This document shows positions 38,146 to 47,620 of a stretch of DNA of 64,000 bases, in pieces. The DNA is taken from contig NZ_JACKTL010000041.1 of assembly GCF_025822245.1 (NCBI RefSeq), positions 62,001-126,000 on the forward strand, read 5' to 3'. The notes beneath the pieces are model-generated. The model saw only the letters and a program-made list of their open reading frames with translations. It was not told the origin of the DNA and searched no databases. Position numbers and translations under genes: made by a program. The DNA comes from Mycolicibacterium hodleri. Its GTDB lineage: Bacteria; Actinomycetota; Actinomycetes; Mycobacteriales; Mycobacteriaceae. Each line of letters opens with the position of its first letter. Within the stretch, counting starts at the first letter, position 1.

Positions 38146-39006
38146 GTGATAGATGACCTCCTCCGTCGGCACGATGGCGTCGTGACGCTCGCCCAAGCCA
38201 GCGCCGCCGGACTGAGCCGCCATGCAGTCAATCGCCGAGTGCGGTCCGGTCGATGGCGTAGGTGCTCACCCGGGGTCTTCTTCGTGGACGACCGGGCGTT
38301 CAGTGACGCAGCACGTGTTCGGGCCGCAGTCTGGGGGCACGGCGCCGACGCAGCCGCAAGTGGGCTTGCGGCGGCGTGGTGGCATTGCGTCACGCAGTTT
38401 GCACCCGACGTGGTGGAAGTGACTGTGCCCAGAGCTGCACATCGTGTCGATCGTGACGGCGTTCGTATACGCCGGCGCGACCTCGCGCAGATGGACGTCG
38501 TCGAGCGCGATGGTCTACGCGTGACCGCTTTGCCTCTGACCGTCGTGGAGGCCGCAACCCGCCGCGGCGGCGGAGCGAAACTGCTCGATCGAGCACTCCA
38601 ACGACATACACAGCTGCCCGCACTGTGGTCGGCTCACCTTCGCAACAAGGGCAGGCATGGTTCGCCAGCCGCACGTCGACTCCTGCAGGCAGCAGATGAC
38701 GGCGCCCGGTCGGAGGCTGAGCGCGTGCTCGTGCGACTTCTCCGGACCTCGGGGATCACCGGATGGAGAGTCAACCGTCAGGTAGCTGGTTATGAGGTCG
38801 ACGTCCTCTTTAGGGACGCGAGGGTGGTCATCGAAATCGACGGCTTTGCCTTTCACAGCGACGCCGAGACGTTTCAACGCGACCGGAGCAGGCAGAACGC
38901 CATCGCCCTGGCGGGCTACCAGATACTGAGGTTCACTTGGTTGGACCTCGTCGAGTATCCAGAGCGAGTGATCGCGGAGATCCGCCGTGCGATTTGCGGT
39001 GGTTGA
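38146..39006 (+). CDS. AbiEi-type HTH and DUF559 (Vsr-like nuclease fold) protein
   Basis: This 286-aa protein has an N-terminal winged helix-turn-helix (VVTLAQASAAGLSRHAVNRRVRSGRW) like AbiEi antitoxins and a C-terminal DUF559 domain of the PD-(D/E)XK/Vsr fold with EVDVLFRDARVVIEIDG and FHSDAETFQRDRSRQNAIAL. Such fusions are abundant and solitary in mycobacteria; no AbiEii-like nucleotidyltransferase toxin gene is adjacent, so this is not an intact AbiE toxin-antitoxin pair. Nuclease activity is possible, not established. GTG start at 38146 matches family N-termini; the frame continues 29 codons upstream without support. Confidence 0.75.
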   Translation: MIDDLLRRHDGVVTLAQASAAGLSRHAVNRRVRSGRWRRCSPGVFFVDDRAFSDAARVRAAVWGHGADAAASGLAAAWWHCVTQFAPDVVEVTVPRAAHRVDRDGVRIRRRDLAQMDVVERDGLRVTALPLTVVEAATRRGGGAKLLDRALQRHTQLPALWSAHLRNKGRHGSPAARRLLQAADDGARSEAERVLVRLLRTSGITGWRVNRQVAGYEVDVLFRDARVVIEIDGFAFHSDAETFQRDRSRQNAIALAGYQILRFTWLDLVEYPERVIAEIRRAICGG

Positions 39007-39044
39007 GGAGCGGTCACCGCTCCTTTGCGACCGCAAATCGCACG
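38986..39044. terminator. Nested inverted repeats over two convergent gene ends
   Basis: CGTGCGATTTGCGGT (38986-39000) and ACCGCAAATCGCACG (39030-39044) form a perfect 15-bp outer stem. Inside, AGGAGCGGT (39006-39014) and ACCGCTCCT (39016-39024) form a second perfect 9-bp repeat. Stop codons of the DUF559 gene (39004-39006) and cyp126 (39014-39016) both fall inside. It probably terminates transcription from both sides. Confidence 0.6.
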
Positions 39045-40216
39045 GGGAGGTGACGGATGCCCGTGTGCCGACTGCTCCGTGTCCACTCGACGGGCCCCGC
39101 CAACTCCGCCGACGCGAAGCGGGCCAACAGCTCCTCGAACAGCACCCGCAACTCCAGACGGGCCAGGTTCGCACCGAGGCAGTAGTGCACGCCCTGCCCA
39201 AAGCCCAAGTGCGGATTGGGCTTTCGCGTGACGTCGAAGACGTCCGGGTCGGCGAAGACCAGGTCGTCACGGTTCGCCGAGCCCTCCCAGATCTGCACCT
39301 TCTGCCCGGCCTGGACCTGACACCCGCCGAGCAGCACGTCGCACGTGGCCGTCCGGCGCTTCGACGGCGACGGCGAGGTCCACCGCACCATCTCCTCGAC
39401 GGCCGTGGGCAGCAGACCCGGCGACGAACGCAGCAACCGCATCTGGTCCGGATTGGTGATCAAGGCCAGCAGTCCACCGGCAATCGCGTTGCGCGTGGTC
39501 TCCGCACCGGCGCTGAACAGCAGGCTGAAGAACAGGTAGAGCTCGAGTTCGCCGAGCGCGCAGGCCTCGTCGTTGGCCACGATCGAGAGCATGTCGTCAG
39601 TCGGGGCGGCCCGCTTGGCGGCCACCAACTCCGCACCGTAGGCGTACATCCGCGCCCCGTCCTCGGCGCTCGCCGTGCGACCGAGGTCGAACTGTGGCTC
39701 GATGGCGTGGAACAGCCAATGGCGTTCGGACTCCGGCACTCCCAGCAGAATGCAGATCATCTGCATCGGCAGTTCGGCGGCCACGTCGACCAGGAAGTCG
39801 ACGGGCCGACCCGGCTTGAGACCGTCCAGCAACCGCCGCGCCCGCGACCGCAGGTCGTCCTCCACGCGCCCGATCATCCGTGGGGTCAGGCCGGAGCTCA
39901 CCAGCCGTCGGATCTGCGCGTGCCGCGGGTCGTCCATCATGTTGAGCACCTGGCCGGCGATCGACAGGTCCCCAAGCAGCGTCCCGCCGTACGGCCGCTC
40001 ACCGCCCGTCACCGACGAGAACGTCGCCGGATCACGCAGCACGGCAAGGCTTTCCGCGTACGTCGCGACGGACCAGAAGCCCTCGCCGTCGGGGGTGTGT
40101 TCGGTGGGCTCGTGCCAGTAGACGGGAGCTTCGCGGCGGTGCACCGCGAACAATTCGTGCGGAAATCCCGCCGCGAAGTTGTCCAGGTCGGTGAAGTCCA
40201 CCGCCGCCAAGCTCAC
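39014..40216 (-). CDS. cyp126: Cytochrome P450 of the CYP126 family
   Basis: This 400-aa P450 has the I-helix [10 protein letters not shown] and the heme loop [15 protein letters not shown]. Gene position between purB and purC, as in M. tuberculosis Rv0778, supports CYP126. Its physiological substrate is not known. The GTG start overlaps the purB TGA in a GTGA arrangement, so purB and cyp126 are cotranslated, which is an uncommon pairing for a housekeeping and a P450 gene. Confidence 0.9.
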   Translation of the reverse strand: MSLAAVDFTDLDNFAAGFPHELFAVHRREAPVYWHEPTEHTPDGEGFWSVATYAESLAVLRDPATFSSVTGGERPYGGTLLGDLSIAGQVLNMMDDPRHAQIRRLVSSGLTPRMIGRVEDDLRSRARRLLDGLKPGRPVDFLVDVAAELPMQMICILLGVPESERHWLFHAIEPQFDLGRTASAEDGARMYAYGAELVAAKRAAPTDDMLSIVANDEACALGELELYLFFSLLFSAGAETTRNAIAGGLLALITNPDQMRLLRSSPGLLPTAVEEMVRWTSPSPSKRRTATCDVLLGGCQVQAGQKVQIWEGSANRDDLVFADPDVFDVTRKPNPHLGFGQGVHYCLGANLARLELRVLFEELLARFASAELAGPVEWTRSSRHTGIRHLPVRFAVAKER

Positions 40217-41631
40217 AGGATGGCGCCCGAGGTGTAGGCGGCCGCCTCAGGGTATCGGCCCACCAGCTCCTCGACGGCCGCGACCACCGCGTCCACCTGC
40301 GCGCCTGCCGCACCGGTGAACGCCTCCTTGTCGGCCAGCGCCGCATCCAGTGCCGCGCGGTCCAGTGGCAGTCGAGGATCGGCAGCCAACCGGTCGAGAA
40401 GGTCTGGCTCCAAGCCACGTTCGCGCATCGCCAGCGCGACGGCGACCGCGTGCTCCTTGATGACCTCGTGAGCCGTCTCGCGTCCGACGCCTGCGCGGAC
40501 GGCGGCGATCAGGATGCGGGTGGTGGCCAGGAACGGCAGGTAGCGGTCCAGCTCGCGCTGGATGACGGCCGGGTAGGCGCCGAATTCGTCGAGCACGGTC
40601 AGGAAGGTCTCGATCTGGCCGTCGAGGGCGAAGAACGCATCGGGAAGGGCGACCCGGCGCACCACCGAGCAGAAGACGTCACCCTCGTTCCACTGCGCGC
40701 CGGCCAGTTCGGCGGCCATCGACCCGTACCCGCGCAACACCACCTGCAGGCCGTTCACCCGTTCACAGGACCGGCTGTTCATCTTGTGCGGCATCGCCGA
40801 CGAGCCAACCTGCCCCGGCGCGAACCCCTCGGTGACGAGTTCGTTGCCCGCCATCAGCCGGATGGTGTGGGCCAGCGACGACGGCCCGGCCCCGAGCTGC
40901 ACCAGCGCCGAGAGCACGTCGTGGTCCAGCGAACGCGGGTAGATCTGTCCAACACTGGTCAAAACGTCGGCGAATCCCAGGAATTCGGCCACCCGCCGCT
41001 CGAGGGCGTCCAGCCGTGCGGTGTCGCCGTCGAACAGGTCGAGCATGTCCTGCGCAGTGCCCATCGGTCCCTTGATCCCCCGCAGCGGGTAGCGGTCGAT
41101 CAGCTCCGTCAGCCGGGTCAGCGCGATCAACGTCTCCTCGGCCGCCGAGGCGAACCGCTTGCCCAGCGTCGTCGCCTGCGCCGCGACGTTGTGCGAGCGG
41201 CCCGCCATCACCAAGTCGCGATAGAGGTCCGCGCGCTCGGCCAGCCGCGCGACCACCGCGACACCGTGGGCGTGGACGAGCTGCAGTGAGCGGCGGATCT
41301 GCAGCTGCTCGACGTTCTCGGTGAGATCGCGACTGGTCATGCCCTTGTGCACGTGCTCGTGGCCGGCGAGGGCGTTGAATTCCTCGATGCGCGCCTTGAC
41401 GTCGTGGCGGGTGACGCGCTCGCGTTCGTTGATCGAGGCCAGGTCGACCTGCTCCAGAACTCGCTCGTAGTCGTCGACGACGCCGTCGGGCACCGAGACG
41501 CCCAGCTCAGCCTGGGCGCGGAGGACGGCGATCCACAGCCGCCGCTCCGCGACGATCTTGGCTTCTGGCGACCAGATCGCCACCATCTCCGCGCTGGCGT
41601 ACCGATTGGCCAGGACATTCGGAATCGTCAC
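40213..41631 (-). CDS. purB: Adenylosuccinate lyase PurB
   Basis: This 472-aa fumarase-superfamily lyase splits SAICAR and adenylosuccinate, releasing fumarate. Landmarks are [30 protein letters not shown] and the signature [17 protein letters not shown]. The GTG at 41629-41631 gives the M. tuberculosis length; the open frame extends 27 codons upstream but lacks conserved residues. TAAGCT ends 8 nt upstream. Confidence 0.96.
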   Translation of the reverse strand: MTIPNVLANRYASAEMVAIWSPEAKIVAERRLWIAVLRAQAELGVSVPDGVVDDYERVLEQVDLASINERERVTRHDVKARIEEFNALAGHEHVHKGMTSRDLTENVEQLQIRRSLQLVHAHGVAVVARLAERADLYRDLVMAGRSHNVAAQATTLGKRFASAAEETLIALTRLTELIDRYPLRGIKGPMGTAQDMLDLFDGDTARLDALERRVAEFLGFADVLTSVGQIYPRSLDHDVLSALVQLGAGPSSLAHTIRLMAGNELVTEGFAPGQVGSSAMPHKMNSRSCERVNGLQVVLRGYGSMAAELAGAQWNEGDVFCSVVRRVALPDAFFALDGQIETFLTVLDEFGAYPAVIQRELDRYLPFLATTRILIAAVRAGVGRETAHEVIKEHAVAVALAMRERGLEPDLLDRLAADPRLPLDRAALDAALADKEAFTGAAGAQVDAVVAAVEELVGRYPEAAAYTSGAIL

Positions 41632-41639
41632 GGATACAC

Positions 41640-41645
41640 AGCTTA
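41640..41645 (-). promoter_or_regulatory. -10 element of purB
   Basis: TAAGCT on the minus strand ends 8 nt before the purB GTG. Confidence 0.45.
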
Positions 41646-41671
41646 CGACCCGGCTGAGGCAAGCTAGACCG

Positions 41672-43387
41672 ATGTACTTCGTCGGCGTGGACCTGGCGTG
41701 GGGTGAGCGCAAGCCAACGGGCGTCGCGGTCGTCGACGACGGCGGCCGGTTGGTCTACGTCGGCGTTGCGCAGGACGACGCCAGCATCCGGGCGGCGATC
41801 GGGCCCTACGTCCAGGACGACTGCCTGGTGGCCTTCGACGCGCCGCTCGTGGTGACCAACCCGACCGGTCAGCGGCCCAGCGAGGCGGCCCTCAACCGCG
41901 ACTTCGCGAAGTTCGAGGCTGGCGCGCACCCCACCAACACCGGCAAGCCCGAGTTCGCCGGCACCCCGCGGGCGGCCCGGCTCGCCGCCGAGCTGGACCT
42001 CGACATCGATCCGAATTCCACGGCGCCGCGGCGGGCCATCGAGGTCTACCCGCACCCTGCGACCGTGGCACTGTTCCGGCTCGGCCGGACGCTGAAGTAC
42101 AAGTCGAAGCCCGGTCGCAGCGTCGCCCAGCTCCGCTCCGAGTTGCTGCGACTGCTGGACCTGATCGAGACGCTCGCCCAGGCCACGCCCCCGCTGCGGG
42201 TCGCCGACCACGACGGCTGGATCGCCCTTCGGCACGCCGTGGAGACGGCCGAGCGCAAGAGCGAGCTGCGCCGCGCCGAAGACCCCGTCGACGCGGTGGT
42301 GTGTGCCTACGTCGCCCTGTTCGCCACCCGCAGGCCGGGCGACGTCACGGTCTACGGCGACGCCGAGACGGGCGCCACCATCACCCCGACCCTCCCGCCG
42401 GACCTGTTCCCCGCGCCGCAGGAGCCGACGCCCGGTGCGGTGCGCGACGCCATCGCGGAGTTCGCCGCCAGGCGGCCCGCGCTGATCGGCGCGACCGAGC
42501 GCTACCTCCATCTCGTGACGACGTTGCTCGACGACGCCGGCATCAACTACCTCGATGTGACGGCGCGAACCAAGAGCGTGGCGTCCTTCGCGGAGAAGGC
42601 CGACCGCAGCGTCGACGGCCGTCGCCTCTACACCGATCCACTCTCCGAGCTCACCGATCAGATCGGTCTGCGGATCATCACGTTCCTGCGCGACGACGTC
42701 ACCACCGTGGCCAACCTGCTGTCCGAGGAGATGCAGCTGCTCGACGATCGCGACATGGGCCAGGAGACCGCCCGTGAGGGCCGTTGGGGTTACGCCAGCA
42801 GACATCTGCTGGTGGCCGTCGAGGGCGAGCAGCAGCCCGCGTCGATTCAGGTGCGGACGGTTCTTCAGCACGCGTGGGCGGAGTTCGAGCACGACATCCG
42901 CTACAAGGGCTCCATTCCCGAGGAGGACGCCCCGGATCTGGATCGCCGGTTCACCCTCGCGGCGGGTCTGCTCGAGTTGGCCGACCGGGAGTTCTCCGCC
43001 ATTCGCGAGCGCCTGAAGAGTTCTCCGCCCGCGGCGCGTTCCGAGCAATCCGACGACCCGCGCATCGGAACCCCCGTGTTGGCCACCTATCTGGGCAACC
43101 GCTTCCCCGACGCCGGCTGGTCGCGCACCGAGCACTACGCCTGGATCTCCGGGCTGCTGCTGGAATTGGGCGTCGACTCGCTCGACGAACTCGACGAGCT
43201 GCTCGCCGGTCTGGACACCGACGCGGTCAACGCCAAGATGGACTACCGCTACCCGGCGGGTGCGGTACGCCGCCTCGACGACGCGCTGCTGGCTCGTTAC
43301 GGCGACCGCTACGTGGGCCTGACGGGCAACGCCCACCGCGTCGCCCAGCTGCAGGCGCGTCTCGAAAAGCTCTCGGCCGCGGGATGA
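41672..43387 (+). CDS. relZ: RelZ: RNase H-like (DUF429) and (p)ppGpp synthetase fusion
   Basis: This 571-aa protein has an N-terminal RNase H-like domain (about 1-235; Asp7 in VGVDLAWG, VAFDAPLVV, later acidic EDPVDAVVCAY) annotated as DUF429, and a C-terminal small alarmone synthetase domain (about 270-430) with TARTKSVASFAEK, DQIGLRIITF, YASRHLLV, IQVRTVLQHAWAE and EHDIRYK. It lacks an HD hydrolase domain. The matching M. smegmatis protein (MS_RHII-RSD, later RelZ) was reported to have RNase HII activity and to make alarmones. The gene is alone between purB and the methyltransferase genes and is absent from this place in M. tuberculosis. Confidence 0.92.
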   Translation: MYFVGVDLAWGERKPTGVAVVDDGGRLVYVGVAQDDASIRAAIGPYVQDDCLVAFDAPLVVTNPTGQRPSEAALNRDFAKFEAGAHPTNTGKPEFAGTPRAARLAAELDLDIDPNSTAPRRAIEVYPHPATVALFRLGRTLKYKSKPGRSVAQLRSELLRLLDLIETLAQATPPLRVADHDGWIALRHAVETAERKSELRRAEDPVDAVVCAYVALFATRRPGDVTVYGDAETGATITPTLPPDLFPAPQEPTPGAVRDAIAEFAARRPALIGATERYLHLVTTLLDDAGINYLDVTARTKSVASFAEKADRSVDGRRLYTDPLSELTDQIGLRIITFLRDDVTTVANLLSEEMQLLDDRDMGQETAREGRWGYASRHLLVAVEGEQQPASIQVRTVLQHAWAEFEHDIRYKGSIPEEDAPDLDRRFTLAAGLLELADREFSAIRERLKSSPPAARSEQSDDPRIGTPVLATYLGNRFPDAGWSRTEHYAWISGLLLELGVDSLDELDELLAGLDTDAVNAKMDYRYPAGAVRRLDDALLARYGDRYVGLTGNAHRVAQLQARLEKLSAAG

Positions 43388-43388
43388 T

Positions 43389-44246
43389 TCAGGGCTTGCG
43401 AGCCATGATCACGTCTACCGGGTGGGGCACCACGCCCGGATGACCGGGCAGGGAGACGTCGCGTAGGTAGTCGAGCAACCGTTCGCGCGCCGACGGTGTC
43501 AGCGCGCGCGAGCGGGCCCCGATCAGGAAGTCGAGGACGTCCTCGCCGCGCCCCAGCGGATCGCTCAGGGCGTCCCGGACGTCAAGGCGTCCGACGATCG
43601 TCTCGGTGGCGACGGACAGGCCGCGCCGTTCGAGATCGGCGTGCACGTCCTCGGCGAACCATGGCGTCCGCCCGGCCCACGGACACAGCATCTCGGTGAG
43701 GACGCACAACGGTTCCAACGGCGCGACGGCGGCCAGCAACAGCCCGCCCGACCTGAGCAGGCTCAGCCCGTGGTCGAGCGCCGCGGACAGGTTCGCGACG
43801 TAGTAGAGCGAATGCACGAAGTGCACCAGATCTGCGGGATGGCCGGCGTCGTGGTCGGCGAAGTCACCGATCACGACGGTCGGGACGAGTCGCTGGAGGC
43901 CAAGCGAATTCATCCGCTCGGCGAATCCGGCAGCTGACGCCGCATGCGGTTCGACGCCCGTGTACCGCACCCGGCGCCCGCCGGTCGCCAGCGCGGCGGC
44001 CAGGGGCGCGTCGACGCTGCCGTCGCCCACCCCGACCCCGACGACGCGCACCGGTTCGCAGTCGACGAGCAGCGGGGGCAACTCGCCCACCAACCACTCC
44101 TGCAGGCGGCGGCGCTGATCGCTGGCCGCCTCGTAGCGGGCGTGGGTGCGGGCGTACCGCTCCCTCGTCAGCGCCGGGAGAGCCGGCTGTTCCAGGACTC
44201 GTTCCCGTAAGCCCGCCAGGGGCACGGGCAGCCCGATCAATGTCAT
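43389..44246 (-). CDS. SAM methyltransferase resembling histamine N-methyltransferase
   Basis: This 285-aa protein has a helical N-terminal cap (to about residue 55) and a class I methyltransferase fold: motif I VVGVGVGDGSVDAP, motif II RYTGVEPHAASAAG, and DLVHFVHSLYYVANLSAAL after motif IV. The phrase order VEPHA...HFVHSLYYV...LLRSGGLLL resembles animal histamine N-methyltransferases, which methylate imidazole nitrogens. That similarity is from memory and the substrate is inference. It converges on relZ with one base between the stops and diverges from the next methyltransferase. Confidence 0.7.
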   Translation of the reverse strand: MTLIGLPVPLAGLRERVLEQPALPALTRERYARTHARYEAASDQRRRLQEWLVGELPPLLVDCEPVRVVGVGVGDGSVDAPLAAALATGGRRVRYTGVEPHAASAAGFAERMNSLGLQRLVPTVVIGDFADHDAGHPADLVHFVHSLYYVANLSAALDHGLSLLRSGGLLLAAVAPLEPLCVLTEMLCPWAGRTPWFAEDVHADLERRGLSVATETIVGRLDVRDALSDPLGRGEDVLDFLIGARSRALTPSARERLLDYLRDVSLPGHPGVVPHPVDVIMARKP

Positions 44247-44348
44247 TTGCTGCCAGTGTCCCTCGAAGAGCGGCCAGGACGGCTCGATCGTCGACGCCGA
44301 CACCGTTGCGTAAGAATCGGTCGTCGGGATCCGTGGTTGGCTTGACCG

Positions 44349-45167
44349 ATGACGAAACCCGACACCGCCCAGCGCAGCCTCGACCACTGGAGCGAGGCCG
44401 GGCGGGCGGAGATGCAGGCGTTCTACGCCCTCGCTACGGAGGACTATCGCCAACTCTCCGGCGCTCGCGACTGGAACGCCGACCTCGCCGGGCATGCGGT
44501 CGACGGGCGGGTGAAGCTGCTGGACGTGGCCTGCGGGAGCGGCAAGTTCCCCACGGCGCTGCTCGCCTCGGGGCTGTCGACGGAGCCGGTCGTCGAGGTG
44601 GACCTGCTGGACCCGTCGGCGTTCAGCATCGCCGAGGCGCGCGCCGCGCTGGCCCCGCCGTTCGTGGCGGCCGGCGAGCACGAGCTCCTGCTCCAGGACT
44701 TCACCGGCACGGGGTACGACGTGGCGTGGGCCACCCACGCGCTCTACGCGCTGCCACCCGCCGAGCTGACCGCGGGCGTGGCCAAGATGGTCGCGTCCCT
44801 TCGCCCCGGTGGTTTCGGGGTGGTCGCCCAGGCGTCGTCGCGCTCGCACTATCTGACGTTCTACGACGCCTATCGCGCGTCGTTCGCGCCCGACGCCACC
44901 CCTTACACCGATGCCGAGGGGGTCACCGCCGCGCTGCGTGACGCGGGCGCACCGGTCGACGTTCGGGTGCTGAGCTACCGCACCGGGACGTCCGATCGTG
45001 CCGTCGCGGAGGGCTTCCTGCAGCGCTGTGCGTTCGACGACACGGTGACCCTCGATCAGATGGAGGCCAGCGAGACACTCGGCGCCTACCTCGCCGGCTG
45101 CCGAGGACCCGACGGTGCCTACGAGTTCACCCACGAAGCGCACCTGATCACTTGGCAGCAGCCATGA
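44349..45167 (+). CDS. SAM-dependent methyltransferase
   Basis: This 272-aa protein has motif I LLDVACGSGKFPTALL and motif II VEVDLLDPSAFSI, followed by YDVAWATHALYALPPAE at the motif IV position and LRPGGFGVVAQASS. It is a class I methyltransferase related in layout to the divergent neighbour. Its TGA overlaps the ATG of the dioxygenase gene, so the two enzymes probably act in one pathway. Confidence 0.82.
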   Translation: MTKPDTAQRSLDHWSEAGRAEMQAFYALATEDYRQLSGARDWNADLAGHAVDGRVKLLDVACGSGKFPTALLASGLSTEPVVEVDLLDPSAFSIAEARAALAPPFVAAGEHELLLQDFTGTGYDVAWATHALYALPPAELTAGVAKMVASLRPGGFGVVAQASSRSHYLTFYDAYRASFAPDATPYTDAEGVTAALRDAGAPVDVRVLSYRTGTSDRAVAEGFLQRCAFDDTVTLDQMEASETLGAYLAGCRGPDGAYEFTHEAHLITWQQP

Positions 45168-46141
45168 TTCGCAACCCGCACCTGTCCGACGCCACCGCCG
45201 CGGGTACCGCGGCCGACGTCGCCGTCGAGTGGGACCGGGGCAACGACCAGTGGTGGGACTGGTACATGTCCCTGGCCGACGGCCCGGCCCCCGACGGCCC
45301 GCTCGTCGACCCGCCGGTGCACGATCCCGGGCCGCTGCCGTCCGACGACGAGGTCGTCGCCGAACTCGACGTGGCGTATCCGATCACCGACGAGCAGATC
45401 CGGCGGTTCCGTGCCGACGCGTTCGTCAAGTTGCCCGGCGTGCTCAGTCCCGGGACGGTTCGCCGTCTGCGGACGAGGCTGCGCGCCATGCTCGACGAGG
45501 CCGTCGATCCAGAAGTCGGCTTCCAGAGCCGCGAAATGATGTGGCTGGACGACGATCTGGTACGCGCCGCGGTGCTGTCGCCGCGCATCGGCGGCATCAG
45601 TGCGGCACTACTGGGGACCGACCGGGTTCGGCTCTATCACGACAACGCGCTGTCGAAGGAGCCCGGCGCGGGACGCACCCCGTGGCACTACGACGCGCAC
45701 CACTTCCCGCTCGACTCCCCCCAGGTGTTGACGGCGTGGATCCCGTTGCAGCCCACCCCACGGGAGATGGGTCCGTTGGCCTTTGCCCGCGGCGCCGACG
45801 TCGGAGAGCTGGTCGACGATCTCGAATTCGACAAGCACGGCACGTCCTACGACCGCGGGGTGTCGGAAGCCCTTCGCACACACGGGGTTCAGGTCGAGGA
45901 TGGGCCGTTCGCGGCGGGCGAGGTCAGCTTCCACGGGGCCAATTGCTTCCACACCGCGGGGGCCAACCGCACCACCGAGGCCCGCGTCGTGCTGGCCAAC
46001 ACCTACTTCGCCGACGGCACCCGCGTCGTGCCCAGCCCGACCATGGTCAGCGGCGACTGGCGCAAGTTCATCCCCGGCGCCGAGCCGGGACAAGTGGTGG
46101 CCAGCCCGCGCAACCCCCTGCTGAGACGTTGCGTCCGTTAG
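45164..46141 (+). CDS. Phytanoyl-CoA dioxygenase-family Fe(II)/2-oxoglutarate oxygenase
   Basis: This 325-aa protein has the PhyH double-stranded beta-helix with HxD in WHYDAHHFPL, a distal His in NCFHTAGANRT and a downstream Arg for 2-oxoglutarate. These ligands predict an active iron oxygenase, likely a hydroxylase of a small molecule. The ATG overlaps the methyltransferase stop. It meets the permease gene end-to-end with no gap. Confidence 0.85.
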   Translation: MIRNPHLSDATAAGTAADVAVEWDRGNDQWWDWYMSLADGPAPDGPLVDPPVHDPGPLPSDDEVVAELDVAYPITDEQIRRFRADAFVKLPGVLSPGTVRRLRTRLRAMLDEAVDPEVGFQSREMMWLDDDLVRAAVLSPRIGGISAALLGTDRVRLYHDNALSKEPGAGRTPWHYDAHHFPLDSPQVLTAWIPLQPTPREMGPLAFARGADVGELVDDLEFDKHGTSYDRGVSEALRTHGVQVEDGPFAAGEVSFHGANCFHTAGANRTTEARVVLANTYFADGTRVVPSPTMVSGDWRKFIPGAEPGQVVASPRNPLLRRCVR

Positions 46142-47566
46142 CTACTTGGGTCCGGAGTCGATGTCCTCGACGTCGACCATCCGCGTCGACGTGATGCCGA
46201 CGGCGCGGTTGATCGCCACCGTGAGCCCGAACAACAGGACGCCGAGGACCACCAGCGCGATCGCCAACACGTATTGCTGCAGGGGCCGGCCCGACAGCGG
46301 CAGCACCAGATAGGCCGAGGCCACGAAGCCGACCCACGGCAGCCACGTCGGCGTCCTGAAGTGATGGCCGTTCGCTTGAACGTCCTTGCGCAGCACCAGA
46401 ACCGCGACGTTGACCACGGCGAACACCGCCAGCAGCAGGAGCGACGTGGTGCCGCCCAGGGTGGAGATCGCCTCGTCGTTGGCGAACGCCGTGACGTAGA
46501 GGATGAGTCCGAACGCGATCGAGGTGGTGAACAGGATTGCCACCCACGGAGTCCGGCGCGAGGGATGGACCGTGCCGAGCACCGGCGGCAGCACGTGTTG
46601 CTTGGCCATGCCGTAGATCAGCCGACTCGCCATCAGCATGTTGATCAGGGCGGTGTTCGCCACGGCGAACATCGAAATGAAGGGCAGGATCTTCTCGATC
46701 GGCAGACCGGGTGCCCCGGCCTTGACCACCTCGACGAGCGGCGTCTCGCTGGCCTCGAGCGTGCCGATCGGGACCAGCGCCACCGCGACGACGGCGACCA
46801 CGATGTACACGACGCCCGCGATGCCGAGGCCGGTGAGCAGCATCTTCGGGAAGATCTTCACCGGATCCTTGGTCTCCTCGGCCATGTTCACCGAGTCCTC
46901 GAACCCCACCATGGCGAAGAAGGCCAGCGACGTGGCAGTGGTGACGGCGAGGAACGCGTTCTTGTCCTCGGCGGTGTCGAAGGCGATCACCCGGGAGAAG
47001 TCCACCGCGTCACCACCCTGGGTGAACGCCCAGAAGCCGACGAAGATCACCAGCATCAGGCCGGTGATCTCGACGATGGTGAGCACCACGTTGAGCTTCA
47101 CGCTCTCGCCGACGCCGCGCAGGTTGACCGCGGCGACCATCACCATGAACAGCACCGCAACGGCGACGATTCCGGCCGTGCCCCAGTCGAATCCGAAGCC
47201 CTTGAAGAAGTTCGAGGCGAAGAACCGCGACGCGGTGGCCGCCGAGGTTATGCCCGAGCACATCACGATGAACGCGACCAGGAACGTGACGAAGTGAATG
47301 CCGAACGCCTTGTGCGCGTAGAGCGCGGCACCCGCCGCCTGCGGGTACTTGGTGACCAGTTCCAGGTAGCTGAACGCGGTGACCATCGCGATGAGGAACG
47401 CCACCAGGAACGGCAGCCACGCGGCACCACCCACCTCGGCCGCCACGTCGCCGGTCAGCGCGTAGACACCGGTGCCGAGGATGTCTCCGACGATGAAGAG
47501 AAGCAACAGGCCAGGGCCCATCACGCGTTTCAGTCCGGGCTGTTCCTCGACGGTGGCCTGCGCCAT
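46142..47566 (-). CDS. APC-superfamily amino acid permease
   Basis: This 474-aa protein has about 12 transmembrane helices and the substrate-binding GDILGTGVYALTG in helix 1, GFEDSVNMAEETKDP in helix 6/loop and a polar N-terminus. It should import amino acids or amines with protons. It abuts the dioxygenase gene on the opposite strand. The pairing with methyltransferase and oxygenase genes suggests, without proof, uptake of their substrate or export of a product. Confidence 0.87.
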   Translation of the reverse strand: MAQATVEEQPGLKRVMGPGLLLLFIVGDILGTGVYALTGDVAAEVGGAAWLPFLVAFLIAMVTAFSYLELVTKYPQAAGAALYAHKAFGIHFVTFLVAFIVMCSGITSAATASRFFASNFFKGFGFDWGTAGIVAVAVLFMVMVAAVNLRGVGESVKLNVVLTIVEITGLMLVIFVGFWAFTQGGDAVDFSRVIAFDTAEDKNAFLAVTTATSLAFFAMVGFEDSVNMAEETKDPVKIFPKMLLTGLGIAGVVYIVVAVVAVALVPIGTLEASETPLVEVVKAGAPGLPIEKILPFISMFAVANTALINMLMASRLIYGMAKQHVLPPVLGTVHPSRRTPWVAILFTTSIAFGLILYVTAFANDEAISTLGGTTSLLLLAVFAVVNVAVLVLRKDVQANGHHFRTPTWLPWVGFVASAYLVLPLSGRPLQQYVLAIALVVLGVLLFGLTVAINRAVGITSTRMVDVEDIDSGPK

Positions 47567-47620
47567 GACGCCTCCCTGATGGTTCGCTGTGAGTCAGGGT
47601 CCAACCATTGCAGGAAAAGG

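Noticed and set aside
38146..39006. Complete AbiE toxin-antitoxin system
   Set aside because: No AbiEii-type nucleotidyltransferase gene flanks the AbiEi-like gene; neighbours are cyp126 and a membrane protein gene.
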